Positions 1 to 7,470 of a stretch of DNA of 19,034 nt are shown here, piece by piece. Origin of the DNA: Serpentinimonas sp. (GTDB lineage Bacteria > Pseudomonadota > Gammaproteobacteria > Burkholderiales > Burkholderiaceae_C); NCBI GenBank assembly GCA_025458665.1, contig JALOSG010000019.1, positions 1 through 19,034 of the forward strand, read 5' to 3'. Position numbers and translations under genes: made by a program. Position 1 is the stretch's first letter. Every line of letters starts with the position of its first letter. The notes beneath the pieces were generated by a model that was not told the DNA's origin, made no database searches, and worked only from the letters and a program-made list of their open reading frames with translations.

Positions 1-567
1 TGGAGCCACGGCGACGACGAAATCTTCAGCCGCGAGCAGTTCCTGCAATGGTTCGATCTGGACCACCTGGGCCGCAGCGCCGCGCAGTTCGACGAAGCCA
101 AGCTGCGCTGGGTGAACGCGCAGCACCTGAAGGCCATGGACAACGAGGCACTGGCCCCGCTGGTGGCTGCGCACCTGAGCCAGCGCGGCTTGCAGCCCGA
201 TGCGCGCCTGAGTGCCATCTGCGGCCTGTTCAAGGACCGCTGCGACACCACCGTGGCCCTGGCTGGCTGGGCGCAGGCGTTTTATGCCGATGTGCAGCCC
301 AGCGCCGAAGACCTGGCCCAGCACGTGACCGATGCCGTGAAGCCCGCCATTGCAGCGCTGGCCCAGGCCCTGGCCACGGCCGAGTGGACGGCACAGGGCA
401 TCAGCGCAGCCATCAAGGGCGTGCTGGCTGCGCACGGCCTGAAAATGCCGCAACTGGCCATGCCGGTGCGTGTCCTGACCATGGGAACGCCCCAGACGCC
501 GTCGCTCGATGCGCTGCTGGCCCTGCACGAAAGAGAAAAAGTTTTGCAGCGCTTGCAGACCGCCTGA
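1..567 (+). CDS. gltX: Glutamyl-tRNA synthetase, C-terminal part (5' end outside window)
   Basis: The reading frame is open from base 1 and ends at a TGA at 565-567, giving the last 188 residues of a class I glutamyl-tRNA synthetase, which charges tRNA-Glu with glutamate in the cytoplasm. The visible part is the alpha-helical anticodon-binding region. The family features seen are an early segment with FSREQFLQWFDLDHLGRSAAQFD, split here as FSREQFL and LDHLGRSAAQFD, then LRWVNAQHLK and a final helical bundle ending in RLQTA. The catalytic HIGH and KMSKS motifs would lie upstream of the window. It is followed closely by a tRNA cluster that includes its own substrate, tRNA-Glu, a context common in Burkholderiales. 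The recognition rests on these GltX C-terminal motifs and is firm; only completeness is unknown. Confidence 0.95.
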   Translation, partial: WSHGDDEIFSREQFLQWFDLDHLGRSAAQFDEAKLRWVNAQHLKAMDNEALAPLVAAHLSQRGLQPDARLSAICGLFKDRCDTTVALAGWAQAFYADVQPSAEDLAQHVTDAVKPAIAALAQALATAEWTAQGISAAIKGVLAAHGLKMPQLAMPVRVLTMGTPQTPSLDALLALHEREKVLQRLQTA

Positions 568-582
568 AAAGTTGTCTATAAT
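553..582 (+). promoter_or_regulatory. Sigma-70-type promoter for the tRNA cluster
   Basis: TTGCAG (553-558) and a perfect TATAAT (577-582) are separated by 18 bases. They overlap the gltX stop region and lie about 60 bases before tRNA-Ala. This is a good match to a housekeeping promoter and would uncouple the tRNAs from gltX transcription. A start site near 589 is inferred. Confidence 0.7.
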
Positions 583-641
583 TTGAGGCTTGCTGCTGCA
601 CTGCAAGACGACAAGATGCAATGCAGCTTATAGCAACCCGA

Positions 642-717
<76 letters not shown>

Positions 718-723
718 AACGGT

Positions 724-732
724 TGTTATAAT
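724..732 (+). promoter_or_regulatory. Extended -10 element before tRNA-Glu
   Basis: TGT followed by a perfect TATAAT (727-732) sits between tRNA-Ala and tRNA-Glu. The surrounding bases (GTTGT, TATAATTT, then CTT) echo the promoter core at 571-591. No clear -35 is seen, since that position falls inside the tRNA-Ala 3' end, but an extended -10 can work without one. It may be a second, internal promoter for tRNA-Glu and tRNA-Asp. Confidence 0.4.
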
Positions 733-752
733 TTAAAGCTTATCTAGGTTTT

Positions 753-828
753 GACCCTATCGTCTAGAGGCCTAGGACATCACCCTTTCACGGTGAGTAC
801 CGGGGTTCGAATCCCCGTAGGGTCGCCA
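753..828 (+). tRNA. tRNA-Glu (anticodon TTC)
   Basis: This is a 76-base cloverleaf. The acceptor GACCCTA pairs with TAGGGTC, the anticodon stem TCACC/GGTGA encloses CTTTCAC with anticodon TTC, and the T-arm has the GGTTCGAATCC core. CCA is encoded. The D-arm CGTCTAGAGG is typical of bacterial tRNA-Glu. It lies 35 bases after tRNA-Ala and 6 bases before tRNA-Asp, so it is probably processed from a shared transcript. Confidence 0.97.
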
Positions 829-834
829 CTACCA

Positions 835-911
835 GGAGCGGTAGTTCAGTTGGTTAGAATACCGGCCTGTCACGCCGGGGGTCGCGGGTTCGAGCCCCGT
901 CCGCTCCGCCA
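835..911 (+). tRNA. tRNA-Asp (anticodon GTC)
   Basis: This is a 77-base cloverleaf. The acceptor GGAGCGG pairs with CCGCTCC, the D-arm has GTTCAGTTGGTTAGAA, the anticodon stem CCGGC/GCCGG encloses CTGTCAC with anticodon GTC, and the T-arm contains GGGTTCGAGCCCC. The CCA end is encoded. It is the last gene of the array, followed by a terminator hairpin. Confidence 0.97.
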
Positions 912-917
912 AAACAC

Positions 918-950
918 AAGCCCTTGCAGCAATGCAAGGGCTTTTTGTTT
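918..950 (+). terminator. Rho-independent terminator of the tRNA array
   Basis: A perfect 11-bp stem, AAGCCCTTGCA (918-928) with TGCAAGGGCTT (933-943), has a GCAA loop and is followed by TTTGTTT. On the minus strand the hairpin is followed by a T-rich stretch, so it probably also stops transcription of the convergent diguanylate cyclase gene, whose stop codon is about 14 bases away. Confidence 0.9.
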
Positions 951-963
951 GGCAATGGCGCTT

Positions 964-2016
964 TCAAAACAGCTCAACGCTGTTTTTCAACGTGTCCCGC
1001 TCTGGCTTCGCGACCGCCTCTCTCTTCTCCTGCATGCACACCTGATTCCTGCCTTGCTTCTTGGCTCGGTAGACGGCCTGGTCTGCCCGATCAAACGCCT
1101 CAGACGGGGTGTCGCCGTCGCAGACCACAGAAAATCCCACGCTGACCGTGACCTGCCCTACCTGGGGGAACTTGAAGGACTCCACGGCTTGGCGCAGGCG
1201 TTCAAACGCCGCTTCTGCCTGGTTCTCCTCCTGTGCTATCAACAGGACCACAAATTCCTCTCCACCGAAGCGGTACACGCGGTCTTCGGGCCTGAAAGAG
1301 GCGCGGATGATATTGGCCACCAGCAACAGCACTTCATCGCCAATCAGGTGGCCAAAGTTGTCGTTGACTTTCTTGAAAAAGTCGATGTCCACCAGGCCTA
1401 TCCAGAGGCCTCGCGGCCCCTGGGGCCTGTTGTCCGGGACTGCGCTCAACCCCGGGAACTGGCTGAAGCGCTGTGTTTCCTTGAAAAAAGTGTCTTCAAA
1501 CGACTTTCTGTTGAGCAAGCCGGTCAGGGTGTCGCGTTCCCCGTAGTCGAGCAGGTTGAGGAAGTTGCAGTAGATCTTGGCAAACGCCTCGATGGTGCGC
1601 ACGCTGTCGTCTGACCACGGGGACTGGCGCGCCAGCGAGATCAGCACGGTCTGCTGCAGATCGGTCTTGATGGGAACCACCAGACAGTGTTCGCCAGTGG
1701 ATGCGTCCTGGCCCCGGACGCTTTCCAGCCGCTCCAGGCACAGGGCCAGTTCGCTGTGGTCATTCAACAGCCTGCTGGCCGGCAGCGGTAGCAGCGAGGC
1801 CGGGTCGGGAGCGTGAATCGCGGTCGGCGCAACGCTCCGGCTTGCAACGACGATGCCGTGCGGCACGTCCTTCACATGGAACACATTCCATATCTGCACC
1901 TGTGTCGCGTGGAACAGTTGCTGCAGCACTTCTGTCATGGCGGACGCGGCCACATCCCGGTCGCGGGACCCGGTGAACTTGGCCACGTTCTGAACTTGTA
2001 CCAAAACATCGGTCAT
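964..2016 (-). CDS. Diguanylate cyclase with GAF-like sensor domain
   Basis: A predicted 350-residue cytoplasmic enzyme that would condense two GTP into cyclic di-GMP. The N-terminal ~155 residues look like a GAF-type sensor with no membrane segment. The GGDEF domain follows, with DTLTGLLNR, then DIDFFKKVND, then the active-site motif RFGGEEF. An RxxD inhibitory site (RPED) lies exactly five residues before GGEEF, so product feedback inhibition should be intact. No EAL domain is present. I chose the ATG at 2016 because AAGG lies six bases upstream and the GAF homology starts there; the frame stays open to 2097, but the extra 27 residues look non-coding. It is transcribed convergently with the tRNA array and lies downstream of the LysR gene across a 253-bp gap. 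The signal sensed is unknown. Confidence 0.9.
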   Translation of the reverse strand: MTDVLVQVQNVAKFTGSRDRDVAASAMTEVLQQLFHATQVQIWNVFHVKDVPHGIVVASRSVAPTAIHAPDPASLLPLPASRLLNDHSELALCLERLESVRGQDASTGEHCLVVPIKTDLQQTVLISLARQSPWSDDSVRTIEAFAKIYCNFLNLLDYGERDTLTGLLNRKSFEDTFFKETQRFSQFPGLSAVPDNRPQGPRGLWIGLVDIDFFKKVNDNFGHLIGDEVLLLVANIIRASFRPEDRVYRFGGEEFVVLLIAQEENQAEAAFERLRQAVESFKFPQVGQVTVSVGFSVVCDGDTPSEAFDRADQAVYRAKKQGRNQVCMQEKREAVAKPERDTLKNSVELF

Positions 2017-2269
2017 GGGAAGCCTTGTGAACTTGCAGCAACACGGGGTCTCATTGCGCCAGACTGGTGGCGCGCCTACCTGACATTTCGGCAGCAATCT
2101 ACTCGACTTTCTTCGCCCATTATGTAATCAAATGTAGTGCTAGTGCCGTATCTGGCCTTTACGTTTGAGCAATTTAGATGCGGTTTATAGCAGTATTGAT
2201 TTTTTTCGCGCAGAAACCCTGGTGGGTGCAAGGCCGGCCTGCCGCCGGTGCCAGGCCCCCCGAAAGCGC

Positions 2270-3154
2270 CTAGAGCGAACTGGCCAGCAGGCGCTCCAGC
2301 CGTTCTATCCGGTGGCGGTGCGCGGTGGTGATGGCGTAGAAATGCTCCTGCAACTGGGTTGATTGCCCGACCCGCCGCAGAATCCCCTGGCGCAGTTCGT
2401 CCTGCACTACCACTTCGGGGAGTACGGTGAGCCAGCCGCTGTCCCGCGCAATGAGGCGCAGCATGGCCATGTCGTCCACCTCGGCGCGCACCCTGGGCTT
2501 GACTTCGGCGGCCATGCACAGCGCGTCGAACTGGCCCCGAAGGGCATGGCGCGGACCAGGCAGTGCCAGGTCGAGGCCGTCCAGATCTTCGGGCAGTCTC
2601 AGTGTTTGGCCATCCCAGGCATCGGCCGGACCTACCAGCGAAATGGCCTGGCTGCCCAGAAAGCGGCAGTGCAGGTGTCGCTCCGTGTCGCTTGGCACGG
2701 CTTCGTTGGCCAGCACCACATCGAGCTGGTGCTGGGTGAGCCGGGTCAGCAGTTCTTGCAGGGTTCCCGACTCCAGCGTCAGCGTCACGGAAGGGTCCGC
2801 CAGCAGCGGCCGGATCCAGTTTTCCTGGTAGTTGCGCGACAAGGTGGCCACGCTACCCAGCCTCAGGCGCTCCACGCCCTCACTGCGGCCATGCAGGCGC
2901 CCCAGCATTTCCTGTCCCATGCCGAAGATGTTTTCGGAGTAAGTCAGCACCAGTTGCCCGGTTTCGGTCAGTGCCAGACGCCGGCCCTCGCGCACGAACA
3001 GCGGCTCGCCCAGCCGGTCCTCCAACTGCCTGATCTGGGCCGACAAGGCCGACTGCGAGGTGTGCAGTTCTTGCGCCGCCCGCGTCAGGTGCCCAGTTCG
3101 GGCCACCCGCCAGAAGTAGAACAGGTGGTGGAAGTTGAGCTGCTCGACGTTCAT
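2270..3154 (-). CDS. LysR-family transcriptional regulator, NhaR-like; probable dabBA regulator
   Basis: A 294-residue, full-length LysR-type regulator. Residues ~5-64 form the winged helix-turn-helix (FHHLFYFWRVARTGHLTRAA, then SQSALSAQIRQLEDRLGEPLF). Residues ~90-294 form the effector-binding domain. The N-terminal pattern NFHHLFYFW resembles NhaR, the activator of sodium/proton antiporter genes. It is transcribed away from dabB, and the 99-bp gap holds a concentric palindrome overlapping both probable promoters. LysR proteins commonly control a divergent neighbour and themselves, so I infer control of dabBA, perhaps in response to CO2/bicarbonate or to sodium/pH. The start ATG at 3154 has no clear Shine-Dalgarno sequence, but the HTH begins immediately after it, so the start is well supported by the family. 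Confidence 0.9.
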   Translation of the reverse strand: MNVEQLNFHHLFYFWRVARTGHLTRAAQELHTSQSALSAQIRQLEDRLGEPLFVREGRRLALTETGQLVLTYSENIFGMGQEMLGRLHGRSEGVERLRLGSVATLSRNYQENWIRPLLADPSVTLTLESGTLQELLTRLTQHQLDVVLANEAVPSDTERHLHCRFLGSQAISLVGPADAWDGQTLRLPEDLDGLDLALPGPRHALRGQFDALCMAAEVKPRVRAEVDDMAMLRLIARDSGWLTVLPEVVVQDELRQGILRRVGQSTQLQEHFYAITTAHRHRIERLERLLASSL

Positions 3155-3156
3155 GG

Positions 3157-3202
3157 TTCTGTTTTAAATATTGATTTGTTCTAATCATTGAATTTTACAG
3201 AA
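3157..3202. promoter_or_regulatory. Concentric inverted repeat between LysR gene and dabB; candidate LysR operator
   Basis: Two inverted repeats share exactly the same centre (between 3179 and 3180). The outer arms are TTCTGT (3157-3162) and ACAGAA (3197-3202). The inner arms are TGATT (3172-3176) and AATCA (3183-3187) around six bases. The inner part fits the T-N11-A pattern of LysR boxes. The AT-rich block also contains possible promoter elements: TTGATT (3171-3176) and TTTACA (3194-3199) with 17-base spacing toward dabB, and TTCAAT and TATTTA on the other strand toward the LysR gene. A regulator bound here could affect both genes. Confidence 0.6.
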
Positions 3203-3253
3203 TACTTGGGCCGCGGCACCATTTCGTCCATCTTTCCATTGCCCGAGATTCCG

Positions 3254-4885
3254 ATGCCCGACCTGACCTTTCTGACCGTTGCCTTCGCGCTGGCACCTGC
3301 TGTGCTCATGGCCACTGCGGCCTTGCTGGCACGCACTCCGGGAGCCGATGCGCCCGCATGGCGCTCCTTCCACACGCTGGCCGGTGTGGCCTTGCTGGCC
3401 ACGCTGGCGGGGCTGGCCGCACTGCTGTGGCTGGGGCCCACCACCGGGGCGCTGTCCCTGGTCGGCCTGGCGCAAAGCCAGCCAGGCGTCTGGCTGGCTG
3501 TGCTGGTGCAACTGCTGGGCACGGTGATTGGTGCGTTCTCCGCCCGCTACCTGGAGGGGGAGCGGGCGCAGCGGCGGTATGTGCTGGCGCTGGCGGGTGT
3601 GCTGGCTGCGGTTCATGTTCTGCTGCTGGCCAACCACTGGCTGGTGCTGGTGGCCGCCTGGGCGGTGGTGGGGTTGGCCCTGCAGGTACTGCTGTGTTTC
3701 TACGCCGACCGGCCCTTTGCCCTGCTGGCGGCGCACAAGAAGCGAATTGCCGACCGGGCCGCCGATGTGCTGTTGCTGGCCGCCGCCGCGATGGCATGGT
3801 CCGAGGTGGGCAGTGGCTCTTTCTCCGATCTCCGCATCCACCTGAATGCCCACGGCGCCACCCTGATGCTGCAGGCCAGCGCGGTGTGTCTGGTGCTGGC
3901 GGTGATGCTGCGCACGGCCTTGCTGCCCGTGCACGGCTGGCTGATCCAGGTGATGGAAGCGCCCACCCCGGTGTCCGCGCTTCTGCATGCGGGGGTGGTG
4001 AACCTGGGCGCTTTTGTGCTGATTCTGCTGGCACCGCTGGTGGAGGCCGCCCCGCTGGCGCGTGGTCTGCTGGTGGTCGCAGGTCTTGCCACGGCGGCGC
4101 TGGCTGGGCTGGTGATGCTGACCCGGGTGAGTATCAAGGTGCGGCTGGCCTGGTCCACCGTGGCGCAGATGGGCTTCATGCTCATGCAATGCGGCCTGGG
4201 GCTGTACACGCTGGCCCTGCTGCACTTGCTGGGGCACTCGCTGTACAAAGCCCATGCCTTCCTCGCGTCTTCCTCCGCGGTGCGCGACAGCAAGCTGCAA
4301 GGCCTGCGCGGCCCCGTCACCGTGGCGCCCCTGAGTCTGGTGGGTGCCCCTCTGGTGGCCGCCGTGGTGGTCTTCGCGGTACACGCCCTGGCCACTGCGC
4401 TGGCGCAGTCGGCCAGCCCGCTGTGGCCGTGGTGGTGGAGCGCGCTGCTCGCCCTGGCCTGGGCGCCCCTGCTGTGGCTGTCCGTGCAGAGTAGTGGCGC
4501 GGGTTCCGCTGGCAAGACTGCGGGCACCTTGACTGCGCAAGCCGGTGCAGGCCTCGGTCTTGTGGCAGGCCTTTCGGTGTTGGCCTGCCTGGCCCACGCC
4601 TTGCCACTCGGTGCAGGCGACGCCTCTGGTGGCGCCGAAGGTCTGGGCCTGCTGGCGCTGGCCGGTATGGCCTGGCTGTACCTGTGTCTGGCGTTGTTGC
4701 AGTGGCAGCCCGACACGCTGGAAAACTGGCGCCGCTGGAGCTATGCCGGCTTCTACGTGGACGAGTTCTACACCCGCGTGGCGCTGCGCCTGGCGCCTGG
4801 TGCGTGGGCCGCCAGCAGCCTTCCGGCTGTGCCCCATGCGCCCGATGCACAAGCCGATGCCCACCGCATTGCGGTGCCGAAATGA
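3254..4885 (+). CDS. dabB: DabB: membrane subunit of DAB inorganic carbon accumulation system (NuoL/Mrp antiporter family)
   Basis: A predicted polytopic inner-membrane protein of 543 residues with about 14 hydrophobic segments, of the proton-antiporter (NuoL/MrpA-like) family. Key features are HKKR at 161-164, the signature EAPTPVSALLHAG at 235-247, STVAQMGF at ~301, and SLYKAHAFL with K332, an equivalent of the channel lysine. In characterised DAB systems DabB is thought to let cations (H+ or Na+) flow to energise DabA, which hydrates CO2 to bicarbonate in one direction. The frame overlaps dabA by ATGA, so the two are translationally coupled. The frame is open from a TTG at 3188; I chose ATG 3254 because the 22 upstream residues include the operator DNA and the hydrophobic domain starts right after it, though its ribosome site is weak. 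Automatic annotation often miscalls this as NADH-quinone oxidoreductase subunit L; no other Nuo subunit is near. Confidence 0.92.
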   Translation: MPDLTFLTVAFALAPAVLMATAALLARTPGADAPAWRSFHTLAGVALLATLAGLAALLWLGPTTGALSLVGLAQSQPGVWLAVLVQLLGTVIGAFSARYLEGERAQRRYVLALAGVLAAVHVLLLANHWLVLVAAWAVVGLALQVLLCFYADRPFALLAAHKKRIADRAADVLLLAAAAMAWSEVGSGSFSDLRIHLNAHGATLMLQASAVCLVLAVMLRTALLPVHGWLIQVMEAPTPVSALLHAGVVNLGAFVLILLAPLVEAAPLARGLLVVAGLATAALAGLVMLTRVSIKVRLAWSTVAQMGFMLMQCGLGLYTLALLHLLGHSLYKAHAFLASSSAVRDSKLQGLRGPVTVAPLSLVGAPLVAAVVVFAVHALATALAQSASPLWPWWWSALLALAWAPLLWLSVQSSGAGSAGKTAGTLTAQAGAGLGLVAGLSVLACLAHALPLGAGDASGGAEGLGLLALAGMAWLYLCLALLQWQPDTLENWRRWSYAGFYVDEFYTRVALRLAPGAWAASSLPAVPHAPDAQADAHRIAVPK

Positions 4886-7470
4886 AAGTCTCTGAACCCC
4901 TCATGAAAGTCAGCAGCATGGAAACCGTGGACCCCCTCATCGCCGCCCACCGACTCCAGGACGAAGGTGGCCAGACGCCCCCGGCGGCCCTGCGCGAACG
5001 CATCGAGCAGGCTTGCGCGCAAGCCTGCCAGGCTATAGCCCCCGCCTGGCCGCTGGACCGCGCCATTGCGGTGAATCCCCACTGGTCGCGCATTGGTATG
5101 CCGGTGCGCCGGGTGGCCGCGCGCATGGCCGTGCTGGGTGGCATCCAGGTGTTTCCGGGCCGCGCCTACCTGCAACAGGCCTGGGAAGAGCAGCGCATCA
5201 CCGCCGAAGATCTGCGCTGTGCCCTGGCCGAGCTGCCCGCCGCACGTGCGGCAGGGCTGGCGCCGGAGCGCTGTGTGAGCGAACTGAAGCAAACGCAGTC
5301 TCTGCCCACGTTGCCCCTGCTGATCGATGTGCTGGACGACGACCCCCAGCGCCAGAAGCGCCTGTCCTGGCGCAGCGCGGTGACGCACCAGGTCAGCCAG
5401 ACCTGCGCGGCCTACTTCGACCAGCAGCAGGCGGACTGGCAGCCCCTTCGCCAGCAAGGACTCTACGCCTTCTGGCGCGACACGATCACCCACGACCACG
5501 GTATCGGCATGCTCATGGGCCTACCCCATCTGGGGCGCAGCCTGAATGCCCTGCCGCAGACCCGCGAGGAAGCCGAGCAGTGGGTACTGCAACGCCTCGG
5601 CCTGCCCGAAGCCGTGTGGGCGGACTATCTGGAAGCGGTGCTGCTGACGGTCAATGGCTGGGCGTCGTGGGGCGCCTATCTGGGCTGGCAGGCGCAGCTG
5701 GAAGGGGGCACAGACGGCCACCTGCGCGACTTGCTGGCCATCCGTCTGGCCTGGGGCGCCGTGTTGCTGGAGTGCAAGGACAACGCCGCTGCGAGGCGCG
5801 CTTTTGCTGCGCTGCAGGCGCAGTGGGGGCAGGCCGCCGAGCGGCTTGAGCAGGCCGAGCAGGCATTGCTCATCGATGAGGTCTGGCAGCGTGCCCTGGA
5901 AGTGGGCTACCAGCGCGAACTGGCGCTCAAGCTCGGTATGGCGGCGGGCGCATCGGCCGCGTTGGCGAAGACAGCGTCGACAGCACCGTTCGAGGTGCAG
6001 GCGGCCTTTTGTATCGATGTGCGCAGCGAGCGCATGCGCCGTGCGCTGGAGGCCGCCTGGCCCGGTGTGCAGACGCTGGGGTTTGCCGGTTTCTTCGGCT
6101 TGCCGGTGGCCTACACCCCGTTGGCGACGGTGGCCCGCCGGCCCCAACTGCCTGGCTTGCTAGCGCCCGCCATTGAGGTGACCGACTGCGTGCTGAGCAA
6201 CGACGATGACCCAGTGGACTCTGCGGCGCAGGGCGCAGCCGCACAGGCGCGCCAGGAGCGTTTTGCCCAGGGGCGGCCCTGGCAGGCCGCCAGCCGCTGG
6301 CCCGGGGCAGCTTTTTCTTTCGTGGAAACCGCAGGTTTCGCCTATCTGGGCAAGGTGGGGCAATGGCTGCGCCCTAAGGCTACGGAACGTGCCCAGGACG
6401 ATCTGGACGGTGTGCCGGTGCGGCTGCGCCCGCTGTGCCGTCCCGCACTGATGGGACTGGACACCGCGGCCAAAGTGTCGCTGGCGGGCAAGGTGCTGCA
6501 CGCCATGGGGCTGGAGCAGTACCTCGCGCCTCTGGTCCTCCTGGTGGGCCATGGCAGCCAGAGCGAGAACAATGCCCAGGCTGCCGCGCTGGATTGCGGC
6601 GCCTGTTGCGGCCAGACCGGCGAGGTGAACGCGCGCGCGCTGGCCCGGTTGCTCAACGAGGCCGCGGTGCGCGACGGACTGCGCGCCCAGGGGCTGAACA
6701 TTCCTGCAGCCACCCGCTTTGTGGCCGCGCTGCACAACACCACCACCGACGAGCTGGAAGGACTGGACCTGGATTTGCTGCCGCCTGAGGCCCAGCGCCG
6801 CTGGCAGTCCCTGCAGCCCGTGCTGGCCCAGGCCAGCGACCAGGTGCGCCGCGAACGTGCGCCCAGCCTGGGTGTGGATCCGCTGCTGCCTTTTGCGCCA
6901 CTGCTGGCCCAACTGCGCCGCCGCGCCAGCGATGGAGCCCAGACCCGGCCCGAATGGGGGTTGGCGGGCAACGCGGCCTTTGTCATCGGGCCACGCCACC
7001 GGACCCAGGGTGTGGTGCTGGATGGGCGCAGCTTTCTGCACGACTACGACGCCAGCCAGGACCCCGACGGCAGCGTGCTGGAACTGCTCATGACCGCGCC
7101 CATGCTCGTTACCCACTGGATCAACTGGCAGTACCACGCATCCACCTGCGACCCGCAACACCTGGGCAGCGGCAACAAGGTGCTGCACAACGTGGTGGGT
7201 GGGCAGATCGGGGTGTTTGAGGGCAACGGCGGAGACCTGCGCATTGGCCTGTCGCGCCAGTCTCTGCACGACGGACAACGCTGGCAGCATGAGCCGTTGC
7301 GTCTCACGGTGGTCATTGATGCACCCCAGGCAGCCATAGAGCGGGTCATTGGCGCCCACAGGGTGGTGCGGGATTTGCTGGACCACGGCTGGCTGCACCT
7401 GTGGCGCTATGAGGGCGATACCCTTCTGCGCTACACGCCAGAGGGCTGGCTGGCGCTGGACTGGGCCTAG
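4882..7470 (+). CDS. dabA: DabA: carbonic-anhydrase-like subunit of DAB inorganic carbon accumulation system (DUF2309/UPF0753)
   Basis: An 862-residue cytoplasmic, membrane-associated protein of the DUF2309 family. It has a beta-carbonic-anhydrase-like zinc site: C377 and D379 in FCIDVRSE, H557 in VGHGSQSENN and C572 in LDCGACCG. The spacing H+15=C and the C-x-D pair match the residues reported for Halothiobacillus DabA (as I recall: C351, D353, H524, C539), so the site is intact. With DabB it should convert CO2 to bicarbonate vectorially and trap it in the cell. The start at 4882 overlaps the dabB stop (ATGA). A second identical ATGAAAGTC follows 21 bases later (4903), and an ATG at 4918 is also in frame, so the true start could be slightly later. 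The stop TAG is interleaved with the stop of the convergent methyltransferase gene. No RuBisCO or carboxysome genes are seen, so the role may be anaplerotic in a heterotroph or serve autotrophy encoded elsewhere. Confidence 0.93.
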   Translation: MKVSEPLMKVSSMETVDPLIAAHRLQDEGGQTPPAALRERIEQACAQACQAIAPAWPLDRAIAVNPHWSRIGMPVRRVAARMAVLGGIQVFPGRAYLQQAWEEQRITAEDLRCALAELPAARAAGLAPERCVSELKQTQSLPTLPLLIDVLDDDPQRQKRLSWRSAVTHQVSQTCAAYFDQQQADWQPLRQQGLYAFWRDTITHDHGIGMLMGLPHLGRSLNALPQTREEAEQWVLQRLGLPEAVWADYLEAVLLTVNGWASWGAYLGWQAQLEGGTDGHLRDLLAIRLAWGAVLLECKDNAAARRAFAALQAQWGQAAERLEQAEQALLIDEVWQRALEVGYQRELALKLGMAAGASAALAKTASTAPFEVQAAFCIDVRSERMRRALEAAWPGVQTLGFAGFFGLPVAYTPLATVARRPQLPGLLAPAIEVTDCVLSNDDDPVDSAAQGAAAQARQERFAQGRPWQAASRWPGAAFSFVETAGFAYLGKVGQWLRPKATERAQDDLDGVPVRLRPLCRPALMGLDTAAKVSLAGKVLHAMGLEQYLAPLVLLVGHGSQSENNAQAAALDCGACCGQTGEVNARALARLLNEAAVRDGLRAQGLNIPAATRFVAALHNTTTDELEGLDLDLLPPEAQRRWQSLQPVLAQASDQVRRERAPSLGVDPLLPFAPLLAQLRRRASDGAQTRPEWGLAGNAAFVIGPRHRTQGVVLDGRSFLHDYDASQDPDGSVLELLMTAPMLVTHWINWQYHASTCDPQHLGSGNKVLHNVVGGQIGVFEGNGGDLRIGLSRQSLHDGQRWQHEPLRLTVVIDAPQAAIERVIGAHRVVRDLLDHGWLHLWRYEGDTLLRYTPEGWLALDWA

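Noticed and set aside
751..1614. A plus-strand frame running through two tRNAs into the cyclase gene
   Set aside because: It translates tRNA sequence and the antisense of a clear GGDEF domain.
2236..2257. GGCCTG/CAGGCC hairpin after the LysR gene
   Set aside because: Six-base arms with a ten-base loop and no T-tract on either strand; too weak to call a terminator. The remaining gap 2017-2269 shows no gene and only vague AT-rich promoter-like segments for the cyclase.
3185..4864. A 559-codon open frame on the minus strand opposite dabB
   Set aside because: Rich in Gln, His, Arg and Gly with no recognisable domain; it is the codon-position shadow of dabB, whose membrane motifs are clear.
4684..4881. 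Upstream extension of the dabA frame
   Set aside because: It overlaps the end of dabB and lacks family similarity; ATG 4882 is the natural coupled start.
3254..4885. Reading dabB as NADH-quinone oxidoreductase subunit L or an Mrp antiporter subunit
   Set aside because: No other nuo or mrp gene is adjacent, while the coupled next gene is an unmistakable DabA.
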